The translations under genes were made by a program, and so were the position numbers. DNA of 64,000 bases from Hydrangea macrophylla. Taxonomy: Eukaryota > Streptophyta > Magnoliopsida > Cornales > Hydrangeaceae. Position 1 is the stretch's first letter; every line of letters begins with the position of its first letter. This document shows positions 47,908 through 59,814 of the stretch, piece after piece. The notes beneath the pieces are model-generated. The model searched no databases. It worked only from the letters and a program-made list of their open reading frames with translations, and was not told the origin of the DNA. Location of the stretch: the NCBI GenBank assembly GCA_033977485.1, contig CM066984.1, positions 25,875,001 through 25,939,000 on the forward strand, in the 5' to 3' direction.

Positions 47908-50900
47908 TGTCACGCCCCGGAGTAGCCAAAAATAGGGAAAATTTAAAATTTCCTTTCTGGACCCGTAGGGAATGACGAGTTACATAAAACTGACCTGTCC
48001 AAACAACATTCTAACAAAATATATATCAGAGTAAGGAATTTACAAAAGCGTCTAATGGTATTCATGGGGGAACTTAGAGTGTTTTGCTACTTAAGCTATT
48101 ACAGTAGTTCCAAATGAAAACCACAAAATGTAAGTTTGGGCAATTTACGCCACTTAAATTATTACATCAACCAAAAGATAGTTAAAACATAAGAGAAGTC
48201 TTAATGCGGAAGTAGGCCAGGGTCCTCCTTCTAACTGGCAAACCCGTAACCCTCGTTATCGAACTCTTCTTGATAGTCTGCTTCAGGATCACCTTCCTGA
48301 TAGTTCCCATCCTGAGGATAGTGATATGCATCTTCATTGTTATCTTGATAGTTCTCCTCATTATAACCTAGACGTAAAATGTCCAGGGCAGGGAAGGAGC
48401 CGTTAGCTTTTGAAGCTAAGTGAAATCGTCTTAACCGATCACTCCTAATACATTTAAGGATGTACAAGTATAACAATATCTTGAATCAATCATTAAATAA
48501 GCATATGACATGGTAGAATGACGACACAATGCATTATCGATATTTTCGACTTTAACTCGACCATGGACATCACAACCGACTCATGTGACTTGTTACATTA
48601 CCAGTGTAACGCCGTTAGCTCAGAGTAGAATGATTACGTTGCTATCGTCGCCTAGCAGGGCCCTATAGCAGTTTTGATTTTAAAAAGAGTGTAATTATTG
48701 GACTCTTAGGTCCTCGTGACCTTGCCGGGAGAATAGAATAGTTACAGCGCTATCGTCGCCTAGCAGGGCCCTATAGCATTTGAAAGGTAACTATTGTATT
48801 CTGATGGATACATTGCTATCGTCGCCTAGCAGGGCCCTATAGCAGTTTCATTGTTGTTCCCATTTACTTGACTGTACCACTCGGACCACCGCTGTCCATT
48901 CAATGTATATATTGATATGATTGGGTTAGTCCCCGTGACTAACCATGCAGACGTCAATGTTGACATCAAGACTCGACCATTTTCATATGAATGTTCATGT
49001 GACTATAGAAACAGAAATCATTATAAACAAGAATGTCAGCGAATATTAACTAAGCATGGAGTATAGTTAGCTAACATGCATTCATTATATAAGAATCAAT
49101 ACCACATTCACATAACTAATACTTATCAGTACCGTCCTCACAGGACGTACTGGGCATACATATATGATCAAAGAATAATTCTATAATATACTAAGTGAGT
49201 TAGGACGACTCACCTCGAAGCGGTTGCGTAGAACCAAGCGTACAAAGTATAAAATTACATAGAACATTGATTAATAAGCTTACTAAAATCAGGGGCATAA
49301 TGGTAATTGTGCCGGGTGGGTTCCTAAACCTCAACATGATGATTTAGACATCATTCTGAGGCCAACGCCATTGACTAGACTCAAATCGGAGTCCGTCGCA
49401 TAAAAGGTTGGGTTTTCTATACCAGTTTGGGCCCTAAAAATAAGCTGTATTTTTTACCGTGTCGAAAGGTCACCAAACTTTAAGGGGACATTCTAGACAT
49501 TATTCTAAGACTCTGGGAACTGACCGCGCCTTTTTCTGAGCTACGGTTTATTTATTATGAATTTCTGAAGTTTAAATCGTCTAATAATAGACTGTGGGGT
49601 CCCATAATTATAAAATATAGTTTGGAGAAACATATTACCCTTATAAATATTTTTATTAAATACTAGACCTTAAATTAGGCTAGTAGTAATTTTCTCATAA
49701 TTTTCAGGGCTCGTTTGGTATTTTAAATAATTAAAATACAACCAAATCGGGCTTTTCATAATAATTAATAATTATTAGAAATACTAAAGTTAAGGTTTTA
49801 TAAATAATAATTTATAATATAGAGGTACTAGGCCTTAGGAAAATTTAATATAATTTTCCTATACTTGAAAAGGGGTCATTAGGTATTTATTACCTAATTA
49901 TTTTAATTTAAAACATTTGCTTATTATTTATTTAAACCAATAAATAATAAGTATACCATATAATAATAATTCAAAATTTCATAATATAAGAATATTATTA
50001 CAAATAATATTACAATTTATTAAAATATCATTTATAGTATTATTGAAACTATTTTTAGATTTTTAAAACAATTTAACATCATTTATAATTATTTATATTT
50101 ATTTATTAATACAAAATATATTATAAATAATATATTTATACACTAATCTTGGTTAATATATATTAATTATTACTAAAACAGTTTATTAAAACATTAATTA
50201 GGATTAATAGAATACTTAGTAATATAAAACAGATTAATAAAACCTTAATTTAGATTAATAGAATAATTAAAAATATAAAACAATTAATTATAATTAAAGT
50301 AAAGATCCGCGGGTCAAACCCGGATCCAACCTGATCCATTGGGTTACCCAAATACAAACTCAACAGAGTCTATGGCCAAAACTCGCGGGTCAAACCCGAA
50401 TCCTAATCGGATCCTCTATTTACTTAATGAATGGATCAACCCGTATACCCAACCCAGACCCAAATTATCGCACACTCCAACCCGACTCGTTAACCCGAAC
50501 CAGATCCAACCAAATCTAGTTGGATCCGATACCAAACGACGTCGTTTGGATTAGTAACCTTCGGGTTATTTAAAACGACCCGACCCGTCTACGATTAAAA
50601 CGATATAACCCGAATAAAAATGGGTCTGTACCACGGTTCAAGCTCGGGGTACAAGCCTTTAAAGCCCTAGGTTTCTGGTCTCCTTCTCCGGCGAAGCTGC
50701 TTGCCGCTGGCGAGCCCCGATTTGGCCGGAAAACTTCAAAATTTCATAACATTTTCGTTTCTTCATGTAAATTGATGATTCCAACAGGAAAAGGACCGGT
50801 TTGGGGTCCTCTACCACATAGTATAAGCTGGGTTCGAGACTCATTCGTTTAGGGGTCTTACTAGGGGATTATTCCTTTCGGGTTTTTCGGGAATAATGGA

Positions 50901-51848
50901 CTGCATGGTCCACTAAACTTCTCCCAATTCTAAAGCTGCTCTAAGGGGAGTATGTAGGGGTCTTTAGGGTCTGCTTGGCGTAAAGAAAAGAAGGTTTGGT
51001 CATGTTTTAAAAATAAAGCTCCGGTGAGGTGCTTATAATGGTGGTTTCGGAATTTACAAAGCTTAGGCTATGTTTGGATCACATCAATGGGGTCTGGGAG
51101 TGTGCGTGAGTGTATGAAATTATACAGGGGTGATGGGGTTTACCTTAGTAGTCCGGCCTCTCTCTTTCTTCCCTGGTGAGCGCGCTCTCTCTCTCTTGCC
51201 TCCCTTCTTCTTCTCCAGCAGGTGTGTGAGTGAGGGTAGGCAGGGGAGTGTGTGTGCGCTAGTGAGGTGAAGAGAGAAGGCAGTGAGTGGGTGTATGTGT
51301 GGTGTCCTCCCCTAACTCTCGGTAACTCCCTTATACAAACACCACTCACACATATAAATATATACACTAACACACATGTGTATACACAGACCCCAGTGTA
51401 TCTGCTGGATGTGTAGAGAAGATTTGAGGGAGACTGATTGGGATGGTGCCTAGGGGGAGGGAAAATGTGGCCGACGGTGGTGGGTGTGTGTATGGTCCGG
51501 CGGGTAGAAGGAGGGGTGTTTGGGAAATGCTTGTATCCAATAGTCCATAGGGAGGTTGGGTAGTACAAGGTTCAATTATGGTAATATTCTCATGTACTAA
51601 CATTTCCCATAAATGTGTGAGTTAGTCGTCGCTTAAAACCACGTGCAATCTAGTCTATTTCTCGGACAGATTTTACGGGTTTGCGTGCTCAGTCAGCCCG
51701 GGTTTGAACTTACAGTCTAATTACATTTTAAATTAAATACGCACGCGTATATATATAAATAGGTTCTGAATTTAAAAAATTGCTAGAATTCGATACGGAC
51801 AAAATACAGGGTCCATAATATTATTACAGAAAATTTATGGGTATTACA
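47908..51848 (-). mobile_element. Solo LTR of 3.9 kb (chromovirus-like) in Copia-1 leader
   Basis: Plus strand starts TGTCACGCCCCGG and ends GGGTATTACA, flanked by a perfect GACTG duplication (47903-47907, 51849-51853). On the minus strand it begins TGTAATACCC. Contents are non-coding: a threefold hairpin repeat (48630-48850), a very AT-rich middle (49550-50310), CCCGA/ACCCG-rich sequence (50300-50620) and a TATA-containing, CT-rich promoter-like end near 51170-51370. Like 15105-18030, it starts TGTCAC.CCCCG on the plus strand, so the two may be related. Confidence 0.85.
48630..48850. repeat. Threefold hairpin-forming repeat within the solo LTR
   Basis: The word CTATCGTCGCCTAGCAGGGC, continuing to CCTATAGCA, occurs three times (about 48638-48670, 48748-48780, 48812-48844), almost unchanged while the spacers differ. 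Each copy carries CTATAGGGCCCTGCTAGG on the other strand, including the palindrome AGGGCCCT. Confidence 0.8.
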
Positions 51849-52127
51849 GACTGCCTCACCACGAGCCATTCGAACCCTCGAAACTTCTCTAGCCTGATCA
51901 CACATCTTCCAACCACCCCATCTCTCTTCTCTGCCTTCTCAGCTCAGATATTTTTTTTCAATTCTGTTGGGATGGACACAACTCTTTCGATCCCTCTTTC
52001 TTAGGTCCATACTTGGACCAGATGACTTGTCCATAGATTGGACAATAGCACCCGATTGGTGCTTATAATCTCTAGGCTGCCTAGATTCCATTCATCGTTT
52101 CTTGTTGTTTGAGTGTCCCTCTTCATC

Positions 52128-54034
52128 ATGACGAAAGACGGTGTGACACAAAAAGAAGTCGTTGGTACAAGTTCTCCTGCAGGTAATGAGAGACTCATTA
52201 CCGAGAACCCTGGGTCCAAGATCACCACAGTGTTACTTAATGGTGAAAATTATTTGTCATGGTCTCAGTCGGCTACGTTTTGGCTTAAAAGTAGGTTAAA
52301 GTTTGGTTATGTGAATGGAACAGTCAAGGTGCCTAGTCCTGAAGATCCTACTTATGCAAAGTGGGAGGTTGACAATTTTTTGGTAATGAGTTGGTTGACT
52401 CATTCTATGGAGCCAGAGATTGCGGATGGTTTTTTTTGGGATGGAGACTGCCCAAGACATCTGGGATATTCTTGCTGAGACTTATTCTCGTAAGGGAAAT
52501 GTTGCCCAGATTTCTGAGTTGAGACGGACTGTTGAAGCCAAAGTCCAGGGAGATCGTTTTACTCTGCAATATTTTACTGCTTTAGGTTCCCTTTGGAAGA
52601 GGATTGACCATCTGATCACTCATCATCCAATTTGTTTGATGCGGCTAGCTTCAAAACATATATTGAAAGTGAGCGAATCTTCAAGTTTTTTGCTGGCCTT
52701 AATCCAGAGTTTGATCCAGTGAGGAGCCGGATACTTGGTATGGAACCTTTGCCATCTCTTCGGGAAACGTTTGCCTATGTTCAGAATGAGGAAAGTCGTC
52801 GCTCCGTTATGCTTCCACAATCAACTACTGACAGATCTGCTTTGGTTTCTTCTAATCATTGAGGGGAAAGGCCTCCAAATCAATGTAGGGATTCTGGCTA
52901 TGAGGTAAGTGATGAAAAGGATAAATTTTGGTGTGACCATTGCAACAGTCTTAGACATACCTGCGAGACTTGTTGGAGCCTCCACGGACGTCCTCCTATG
53001 TCAAAAGGAAGGGGTGGTGGACGTAGCCGTGGTCGTGGTGGTGGTGGTCGTGGTGGACGAGGTAGTAGTGGACCACGAGCTCACATGACTACATGATCAG
53101 AGTCTACTTATCAGCTCCTACTTCCTCATCTGTGCCAGGTAGCATCAATAGTACTGATATTGAGACATTGTTGGGCATAATGACACAGTTAGACACCTCC
53201 GCTAGTGCCTTTACTTCTTTTGCCCAGAAAGGTAATTATGCTAATTTTTCAAGTGCTTTGCATGCTAATTCTCCACAACCATGGATCATTAACTCTGGAG
53301 CTTTCGATCATACGACCGGTCTTCCTAGTATTTTTTCCACTTATAATCCATGTTCAAGGAAAGATAAGGTTAAAACTGCTGATGACACCTTGTCCTCTAT
53401 TTCTGGTAAAGGTGTCATTAATGTTTCTAGTACACTTGCTTTAATTTCAGTTCTTCATTTTACTAATTTTTCGACTAATCTTCTTTCAAATAGTCGTTTA
53501 ACTCGTGATTTAAACTGTTGTGTAACTTTCTTTCCATCTTACTGTGTCGTTCAGGACCTCTCCACGAAGAAGGTGATTGGCAATGGTAGAGAGAAGAATG
53601 GTCTCTATCTGTTGTTGCCTGATGGAGTTGAAAATGAGAGATTGACGAGTACTGTTCATACTTCACAGAGGGAAAATATTCCTCAAGAGTTGTGGCTGTG
53701 GCATAAAACTTTCCTTCTATTTACTTCGTTATTTATTTCCCTCTTTTGTTTCCAATAATTGTGTTTCCGAGATTTCTTGTGAGGCTTGTCAACTCGGAAA
53801 ACACCATCGTGCAACTTTTAATTCAAGTATCAATAAAAGTACTGTTCCCTTTGCACTTATTCATACTGATGTTTGGGGTCCATCTCATATTATTACTTTG
53901 AATGGCTATAGATGGTTTGTAACTTTTATTGATGACTACATACGCACAACTTGGGTGTATTTGATGAAAGATCAGAGTGATGTTTTTTCTATTTTTAAAT
54001 CTTTTCATAAGATGATATGTACCCAATTCAGTAC
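52128..54034 (+). pseudogene. Copia-1 gag-protease-integrase remnant
   Basis: From ATG 52128: gag of the Copia type (LLNGENYLSWSQSATFWL), frameshifted at a T run near 52430 and again near 52640; a stop at 52860; zinc knuckle CDHC...H...C (about 52938-52980); a Gly/Arg-rich stretch; protease with WIINSGAFDH (53284), where DSGA is usual; then the GAG-pre-integrase part (LWLWHK) and the integrase zinc and core start (CEACQLGKHH, HTDVWGPS, 53790-53885). At least four frame changes make it non-functional. Confidence 0.85.
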
Positions 54035-54069
54035 TGGTTGCTCATACAATCTCCACCACGACAAAGGCA

Positions 54070-55918
54070 CACATGGTCGCTCTATCAGTAACGGCTTGAG
54101 GTAGGTGCAAATGCACCTTTATTACTAACGAAATCGCTAATTTGCTGTCTTATTAAACTACCTTCAGCCGGGTCACGGATTATTTTATCTACTGTCTCCA
54201 AGTAGCCCCTTTGCACTTCTTTGTCAAAGTGAGGCTTTGTCCTTTTTACACCACCTGGAGCAGGTTGCATTAGCCAAGCATTTGTGTAGTATTTTGGAAC
54301 TAGAACATATGCCAAACATTGCAATGGTATATTCATCTTATCCCATCTTTCTACAACAAGATTGTGAATTATGTCGTAAACTTCTTGATCATTGGCAATT
54401 ATTTCTCTAAGCAAACCCAACATTGTGTCCATTTGTTCATACACCTTTCCGATAATAGCCTTGTCTGAATCAAAGAATCCAAGCATATTATATATAGGCT
54501 TTGTGATTTTAAGAACCTTACTGGCTGTTCTCCAAAACTCCTCATCCATAATAATTTGGTGGACAATGTTGTGTTGTTCCACATTCAGACTTTTCCGCAA
54601 GCTTTCCCATTGTTTACTTAAAGCCATAGACACAAGTGACGCTCTTACTTTTGAAAGACGACGTAACACGATAAAATTGTGCCCAAACCTTGTCTTCTTT
54701 ACTCTTAGAAGTTCCAATTTTGAAAACGTTTTGAACAGATATTGACAAGAACTGTGGTTTTTTTTTTTATTATATATTTCACTATTGTTTTGCCTTTCTT
54801 GAATGTTTCACCAACAAAGGAGACAGATTTAGCAATATCTTTCATCAACAAATTAAGAGTATGAGCTAAGCAACCTGACCAGAAAATATGCGGATGCTTT
54901 CTCTGTATAATTGCTCCTGCGGCCTTGCAATTGGCAGCATTATCGGTGATGACCTGCACCACATTAGATGGGCCAACATTGTCGATCGCCTTGAAGAGTA
55001 AATTGGCTATATTTTCTCCAGTTTTCTCTATAGCTTCCACATCATAGGCAGTCACGAACATAGCTTTACCACATGATGCAGCTATAACATTAATCAGTGG
55101 CACATTTTTTAGGTTCGACCAACCATCGGAAACAATAAAGACTCCATGTGAATTCCAGTCTTCCATAAGAGGACTGAGGGCTTGCTGGACCTTAGTTTGC
55201 TCCTTGTCTAGCAATGTAGTCCTTACTTTCTCATAGTTAGGAGATTTGTAACCTTTGGGTGCATTATTTATAGCATAAACCATGTCTGCCCAAAGGGGTG
55301 ATCTAACAACATTAAAGGGAATGCCACAACCATAAAGGCACCTTGCAACCTTTTGATCAACATCTTCTCTATTGCTAAGCTGAAACATGCGATCAATTTT
55401 GTTCTTCACTGATGATGATGATTGACCTTGTAACGTCGAAGAAGGCAAAGGAAGCTTTCGGGCCTTAGAATTTCCTCCGTACAGTCGTTGTGCATCCATT
55501 TCCTCTTTTGCCTCAGTAGCTCCCTTTTAGTTTTGCTCAACTTTGTGCATAAAGCAATGCCCTGATACTTCTGTCCTGGTAACATTCCAATAAGATGTGC
55601 TCGTACTCGTGAATAAGATCCTGTATAAGGCTCTAACTTGCATCCAAAATTGCATATAAATTTTCCAGAGCCATCTCCTTTAGAGTTACTTTGCTGCTCT
55701 TCATTTGAAGCTGGAGTTTCAACTTTTGTAACATACTTCCAGAGTGGAGTGGCTATAGGGGCTTCAACTTCATCTTCTTCCATAATTGTAGAGTTTGAAC
55801 TTGCCATGGATGAAAATTTTGGAATTGAGAAAAAAAAGAAGGCATTTCGTAGCATAATATAGGTGGAGGTGAGATGCTGAAGAATTGAATTGTAGTCTTT
55901 TGGTTTTCTTTGTGGCAA
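54070..55918 (-). pseudogene. hAT-superfamily transposase, 3' truncated
   Basis: Minus strand. Probable ATG at 55807. A BED-type zinc finger (CNFGCK...RVRAHLIG, 55660-55590) is followed by a frame change, then the DUF659/RNase-H-like part (FIVSDGWSNLKN, VQVITDNAANCKAAG, SGCLAHTLNLL; 55160-54850), another frame change near 54710, then the helical part with LKITKPIYNMLG. It ends SNKGAFAP at about 54100, just before the usual hAT C-terminal dimerisation motif. The catalytic Asp residues of SDGW and DNAAN are present. Downstream sequence is joined to the Copia-1 integrase, so the end was lost by deletion. Confidence 0.8.
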
Positions 55919-56240
55919 TTTTGGCGATTGTGATATGGGTGGCAGGTGGCTTCTTCCACAACTTTCAAAACATATTAATTGCTAGAGAGATGATGAGATG
56001 GGTGAGTAAATGAGATTAGATGACATGTAAGTTATGTAGTATGTGGACTGTGGAGTAGTATGTAATGTAGTAAATATCTATAATGTTGACCAGACCATGT
56101 AAATATCTGTAATGTTCACCAGACCATGTATCTATAATGTAGAATGTATTGTAGTAAATATCTCCCACGAATTTTTTTAATATTTTTTTATTCAAAATGG
56201 TTTATAGATATTTAATACCCAAAAAATAATGGTATTATTG
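55919..56240. other. AT-rich leader between hAT gene and satellite
   Basis: Contains repeated words AATATCT(A/G)TAATGTT and CCAGACCATGTA (56070-56130). No gene seen. It may be the 5' part of the hAT element, but no terminal inverted repeat was found. Confidence 0.4.
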
Positions 56241-56727
56241 ACTAGACATTCAGTTTAGGGTACACAGATTCAACTGTTGAATCAACTGATTAAACTACTT
56301 AGGTTAATGTGTATGTTAGTAATGTGTCTAAATTAATTATCTATAATGTTGCATTGCACTAATTCAGTAAGACATTCAATTTAGGGTTCACAAATTCAAC
56401 CGTCGAATCAACTGATTAAACTACTTGGGTTCATGTGTATGTTAGTAGATGTGTCTAAATTAATTATCTATGATGTTGCATTGCACTAATTCAGTAAGAC
56501 ATTCAGTTTAGGGTTCAGAGATTCAACTGTCGAATCAACTGATTAAACTACTTATGTTCATGTGTATGCTAGTAGATGTGTCTAAATTAATTCTCTATGA
56601 TGTTGCATTGCACTAATTCAGTAAGACATTCAGTTTAAGGTTCAGAGATTCAGCTGTCAAATCAACTGATTAAACTACTTAGGTTCAAGTGTATGTTAGT
56701 AGAGGTGTCTAAATTAATTATCTATAA
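56241..56727. repeat. 127-bp satellite array, left part (about four units)
   Basis: The word CATTCAGTTTAGGG or a variant recurs at 56247, 56373, 56500 and 56627, giving a 126-127 bp period. Units also share CAACTGATTAAACTACTTA and TGTGTCTAAATTAATT. It is split at TATAA by the gag-only LTR element and resumes at 60307. Confidence 0.9.
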
Positions 56728-57219
56728 TGATGATGCCAAAAATTGGTAACAGTAAAGTAAAGCAATTTAGGAGAGAGAGAGAGAGACTATTTTTTGTATG
56801 TGGTTCGGCCCTGTTAACGAAGGTACCTACGTCCACGGGTGTGTCTTAGCACGTTCACTAGCAGATCACCGGCGGGCCTGGTGAACCAACAAAGAGGGGC
56901 GGCCCTACTAGTAATACTGGCCAGGTGTATGCATATAATGGTGAATTTGGTAGAGGTGCTGTGTAGACTACAGAATTATCGGCCCCTTTAATGGGGGGTG
57001 AGAGGTCTCTTTTATAGATGTAAGAGACCTACTCTTACATGGATAAGGAAATATAATTCCATTTAGGATGTGATTGATACCAATCAAGTAAGTTTCCTAA
57101 TTGTATTAGGATTGATTGACATTAATTGTGGGGGTTTCCCAATTGGATTAGGAAATAGATGCACTTTCCATTAATCTTCTAGCTTGAGTAGGAAACTGCC
57201 CATAATTTTGGGCGTATCA
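56728..57219 (-). repeat. 3' LTR of the gag-only element
   Basis: 492 bp, copy of 59815-60306; the polypurine tract lies immediately to its right (57220-57235). Confidence 0.93.
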
Positions 57220-57339
57220 GCTGCCCCCCATTTCCAAGATTGGCCAGATGCTATATCGGGGCAAGTTTGGAAATCAGTTTGATGTTACTTGCCGCTGTTT
57301 GAGTGCTTCGGGAAGCTGCCTTGGGGCTTCTGAGCCTGG

Positions 57340-58270
57340 TGAGTCCTCAGGATCTGATTGAGAGTTGAGACCCAGCCTAGCTCGGGACTTTTAGGTGCTC
57401 GGGAATTGACCGGGAGTTGAGACCCAGCCTAATTCGGAGTCTTTGAGTGCTCGGGAAGTGACCGAGAGTTGAGACTCGGCCTACTTCGGAGTCTATTTTG
57501 CTTGAGTTAGCTCCCAGGATGGTTATCTTCTGCCCGTAAACCTTCGTCAAGGCTGTGGGTAGAAGGATTTTACCATGTTGGACAAGCCGACCTAAAGCGT
57601 ATTGCTCTAGGGTCCTTTTTACTGTTAACTCCCCAGGATGGTTGGCTTCTGCCCGGCCAGCCTTCGTCAAGACTGTTGGGAGAAGAGCTTGACCATGTTG
57701 GTGGAGCCGACCTAAATCACGTTGCTTTAGGGTCCTTTTACTCCTCTATCGTCGGCCAACCTAAGAGATTTTAGTCACCTCTATCGTCGGTCTGGACCTA
57801 AGTGGAGTTAATCTCTCTGAGTACTGTAGGTGCTCGGGTTGTCCAAGATTTTGACTTGGTTATCCGCGAGGCCTGTAAATACCCGGTGTGATTACCTGTT
57901 TAGTTCACTGCGCCATCTTGCCCCCAAGCTTTCGCTAAGACGAGGGTCTTACAGAGGCTATGATCTGTAGGTAACCGACCTGGAACATGGTGGTTGCAGG
58001 GTCTTTTGAAGCTTGCCATCGTCGGCCACCTAGGGGGTTTGCCCCCATCGTCGGTTGGACCTAAGCGAAGCCGGTGCCTTGGGCGTGACCCCAAGGTCTT
58101 TAGTGCCTGGGTTCGGAGCCCGAGGTCTTTTGAGTGCCTGGGTTCGGAGCCCGAGGTCTTTTTAGTGCCTGAGTTCGGAGCTCGAGGTCTTCTTCGTGCC
58201 TCGAGGTTAGGCCCGAGGTCTTTGTATGCCTCGGGGTTAGGCCCGAGGTCTTTGTATGAGTTCTCTGACA
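57340..58270 (-). repeat. Tandem-repeat region between gag and 3' LTR
   Basis: Three repeat types: about 60-bp units around GAGTTGAGACCCAGCCTA (57361-57490), about 120-bp units around CCAGGATGGTTGGCTTCTGC (57508-57730), and about 33-bp units around TTCGGAGCCCGAGGTCTTT (58090-58255). Such arrays before the 3' LTR are usual in Tat/Ogre elements. The ORFs through it look like repeat by-products. Confidence 0.75.
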
Positions 58271-58350
58271 ATCGGTGGAGCCTCATGTGGTGATCAAGCA
58301 AGTACTAATGTAGTCGGGCTCTTCTAGACCGATGGAGACAGGAGGTCGGA

Positions 58351-59754
58351 TCAGGGTCGTTGTGTTTCTGACTTCTCTATGCTGGAGGCAAAGTCGGAAC
58401 TGTTTGATCCTGACCGATGTGAACTGGAGATCAGGCCGGAGCTGTCGGACTCAGACCGCTGCGAACTGGAGGTCGGGTCGGGGCTGCCGGGCTCAGACCG
58501 CTGCGAACTGGAGGTCGGGTCGGGACTGTCGGACCCTGCCTGCTGTGAGCCGAAGGAACTGTCAGAATTCCCGGGCTGATCTCGCTTCCGCTTATTTCTG
58601 GAAAACTCGTTGCTTTCTTGCCCGGTGTCTTTGGTCTTCAGAAACTCTTCAGTGTCAATGTATTTTCCAACCCTCTCAGAGAGCTCGACCAAAGTTTCCG
58701 GTCGGTTTTTGTGGAACGATGCGGCGCACTTGGTGTGTTGAACTCCCGAGCAGAAGGCTATGATGGCGATTGTCTCGCTCAAATTGCGGATTTGAAGCTT
58801 CTGTTGGTTGAACCGGTCGGTGAACTCCTTGAGGGACTCATTATTCCGTTGTCTGACTGTTAGTAGTTGCATGTCTGGCTTTGGCCGCTCATGCATACCG
58901 GCGAACTGGTTGATGAACTGCTTGCTGAGTTGTTTGAAACTGCAGACCGATCGGGGCTCCAAGGAGTAGAACCACTGCATGGCCGGGCCTTTCAAAGTGC
59001 TGGGGAAGGCTAGGCAGTGTAGCTCATCGGAGTTGGTGGCTAGGGCCATCTGAGCCTTATAGGTTCGGACGTGGTCGATCGGGCTTCCCGAGCCGTTGTA
59101 TGAATCTAGCCGAGGCTGCTTGAATTTGCGCGGGATAGAGAACCTCGTGATCTGGCTGGAGAATGGTGACTCTGTCTCGGTATTGGCTTGATTCGGAACA
59201 CAGTTTTTACCAAGCTTTTTGGCCACTCCGTCGATCTGTTTCTTCAAGTCCTTGATTCGGGCTTCCACTCCTTCCCGACCGGTATCTGAGGAGCTGGTCG
59301 GGTTGGTGGAAGAGGCTTCTTCATGGCAGGATGTTGTCCTCTGGGATCGGGCTCGGCTATGACTCCGGGTAACCGTTCGCCTAGGGACGACTTGGCTCTT
59401 GACCGAGTGACCCTGGACTGATTCCCGGGCCATACGCTCCTGCCTTTCCTCTCGGGCAGCACGCCCACTGTTGATGTCTCTGGCATCCTCAACATGGGAC
59501 GGGTTGGCTCGGGTCTGTTGTCTGGTCAAGATCGGTTCTCGACCGTACGCAATGTTCCCGGGTCGTTTCCCGGCCACTGGAGGATTGCTTTGCTGGGCTA
59601 GCAGTGCTTCGATCTGTTGCTGGATTTGACGCTGGCCCTCCAAGAGTTGTGTGAGGGTTGCGGTGATTTGCTCATATGTCGGGACTGCTGCAGTCGACGC
59701 CGGGGCCGAAGGAACATCCCGGTCGGACTGCTGCGCAGCCTTCTTTGGTGGCAT
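58351..59754 (-). CDS. Gag protein of the gag-only element, intact 467 codons
   Basis: Opens at ATG 59752-59754 and runs to a stop at 58351 without breaks. The N-terminal 200 residues are Gln/Arg/Ser-rich. The Retrotrans_gag core follows (YNGSGSPIDHVRTYKAQM, LKGPAMQWFYSLEP, FKQLSKQFINQFAG, NESLKEFTDRFNQQ; roughly residues 205-345). No zinc knuckle is visible. The tail is a Ser/Asp-rich repeat with units like SPDPTSSSQRSE, four diverged copies encoded by tandem DNA repeats (58400-58540). It would form particle protein; enzymes would have to come from another Tat element. The intact frame next to slightly diverged LTRs suggests recent or selected gag activity. Confidence 0.9.
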   Translation of the reverse strand: MPPKKAAQQSDRDVPSAPASTAAVPTYEQITATLTQLLEGQRQIQQQIEALLAQQSNPPVAGKRPGNIAYGREPILTRQQTRANPSHVEDARDINSGRAAREERQERMARESVQGHSVKSQVVPRRTVTRSHSRARSQRTTSCHEEASSTNPTSSSDTGREGVEARIKDLKKQIDGVAKKLGKNCVPNQANTETESPFSSQITRFSIPRKFKQPRLDSYNGSGSPIDHVRTYKAQMALATNSDELHCLAFPSTLKGPAMQWFYSLEPRSVCSFKQLSKQFINQFAGMHERPKPDMQLLTVRQRNNESLKEFTDRFNQQKLQIRNLSETIAIIAFCSGVQHTKCAASFHKNRPETLVELSERVGKYIDTEEFLKTKDTGQESNEFSRNKRKRDQPGNSDSSFGSQQAGSDSPDPTSSSQRSEPGSPDPTSSSQRSESDSSGLISSSHRSGSNSSDFASSIEKSETQRP

Positions 59755-59814
59755 ATTGATCAGTCAAGAATTTGTTGATGAGAAGAATTGTCGTTCCCAC
59801 AGACGGCGCCAAGC

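Larger units (their letters stand above)
47450..54034 (+). mobile_element. Copia-1: truncated Ty1/Copia element interrupted by a solo LTR
   Basis: Short 5' LTR 47450-47597 (TGTTGAG...AACA), immediately followed by a tRNA-Met-type primer-binding site TGGTATCAGAGCC (47598-47610), a leader with Pro/CCACC-rich sequence, then gag, protease and the start of integrase. A solo LTR (47908-51848) splits the leader. The right end is lost: the integrase frame stops matching at about 54034, where hAT-derived sequence begins. No RT and no 3' LTR. Confidence 0.82.

Noticed and set aside
48630..48850. Possible CRISPR-like array (three spaced repeats)
   Set aside because: Only three copies, irregular spacing, located in a plant LTR; no cas genes or prokaryotic context.
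57900..58301. ORFs over the tandem repeats (also 57377-57670, 57994-58293)
   Set aside because: By-products of 33-120 bp tandem repeats in the gag-only element; no domain and no conserved start.
58332..58763. Plus-strand ORF of 143 codons, and 58379-58579
   Set aside because: Antisense shadow of the intact gag gene on the minus strand.
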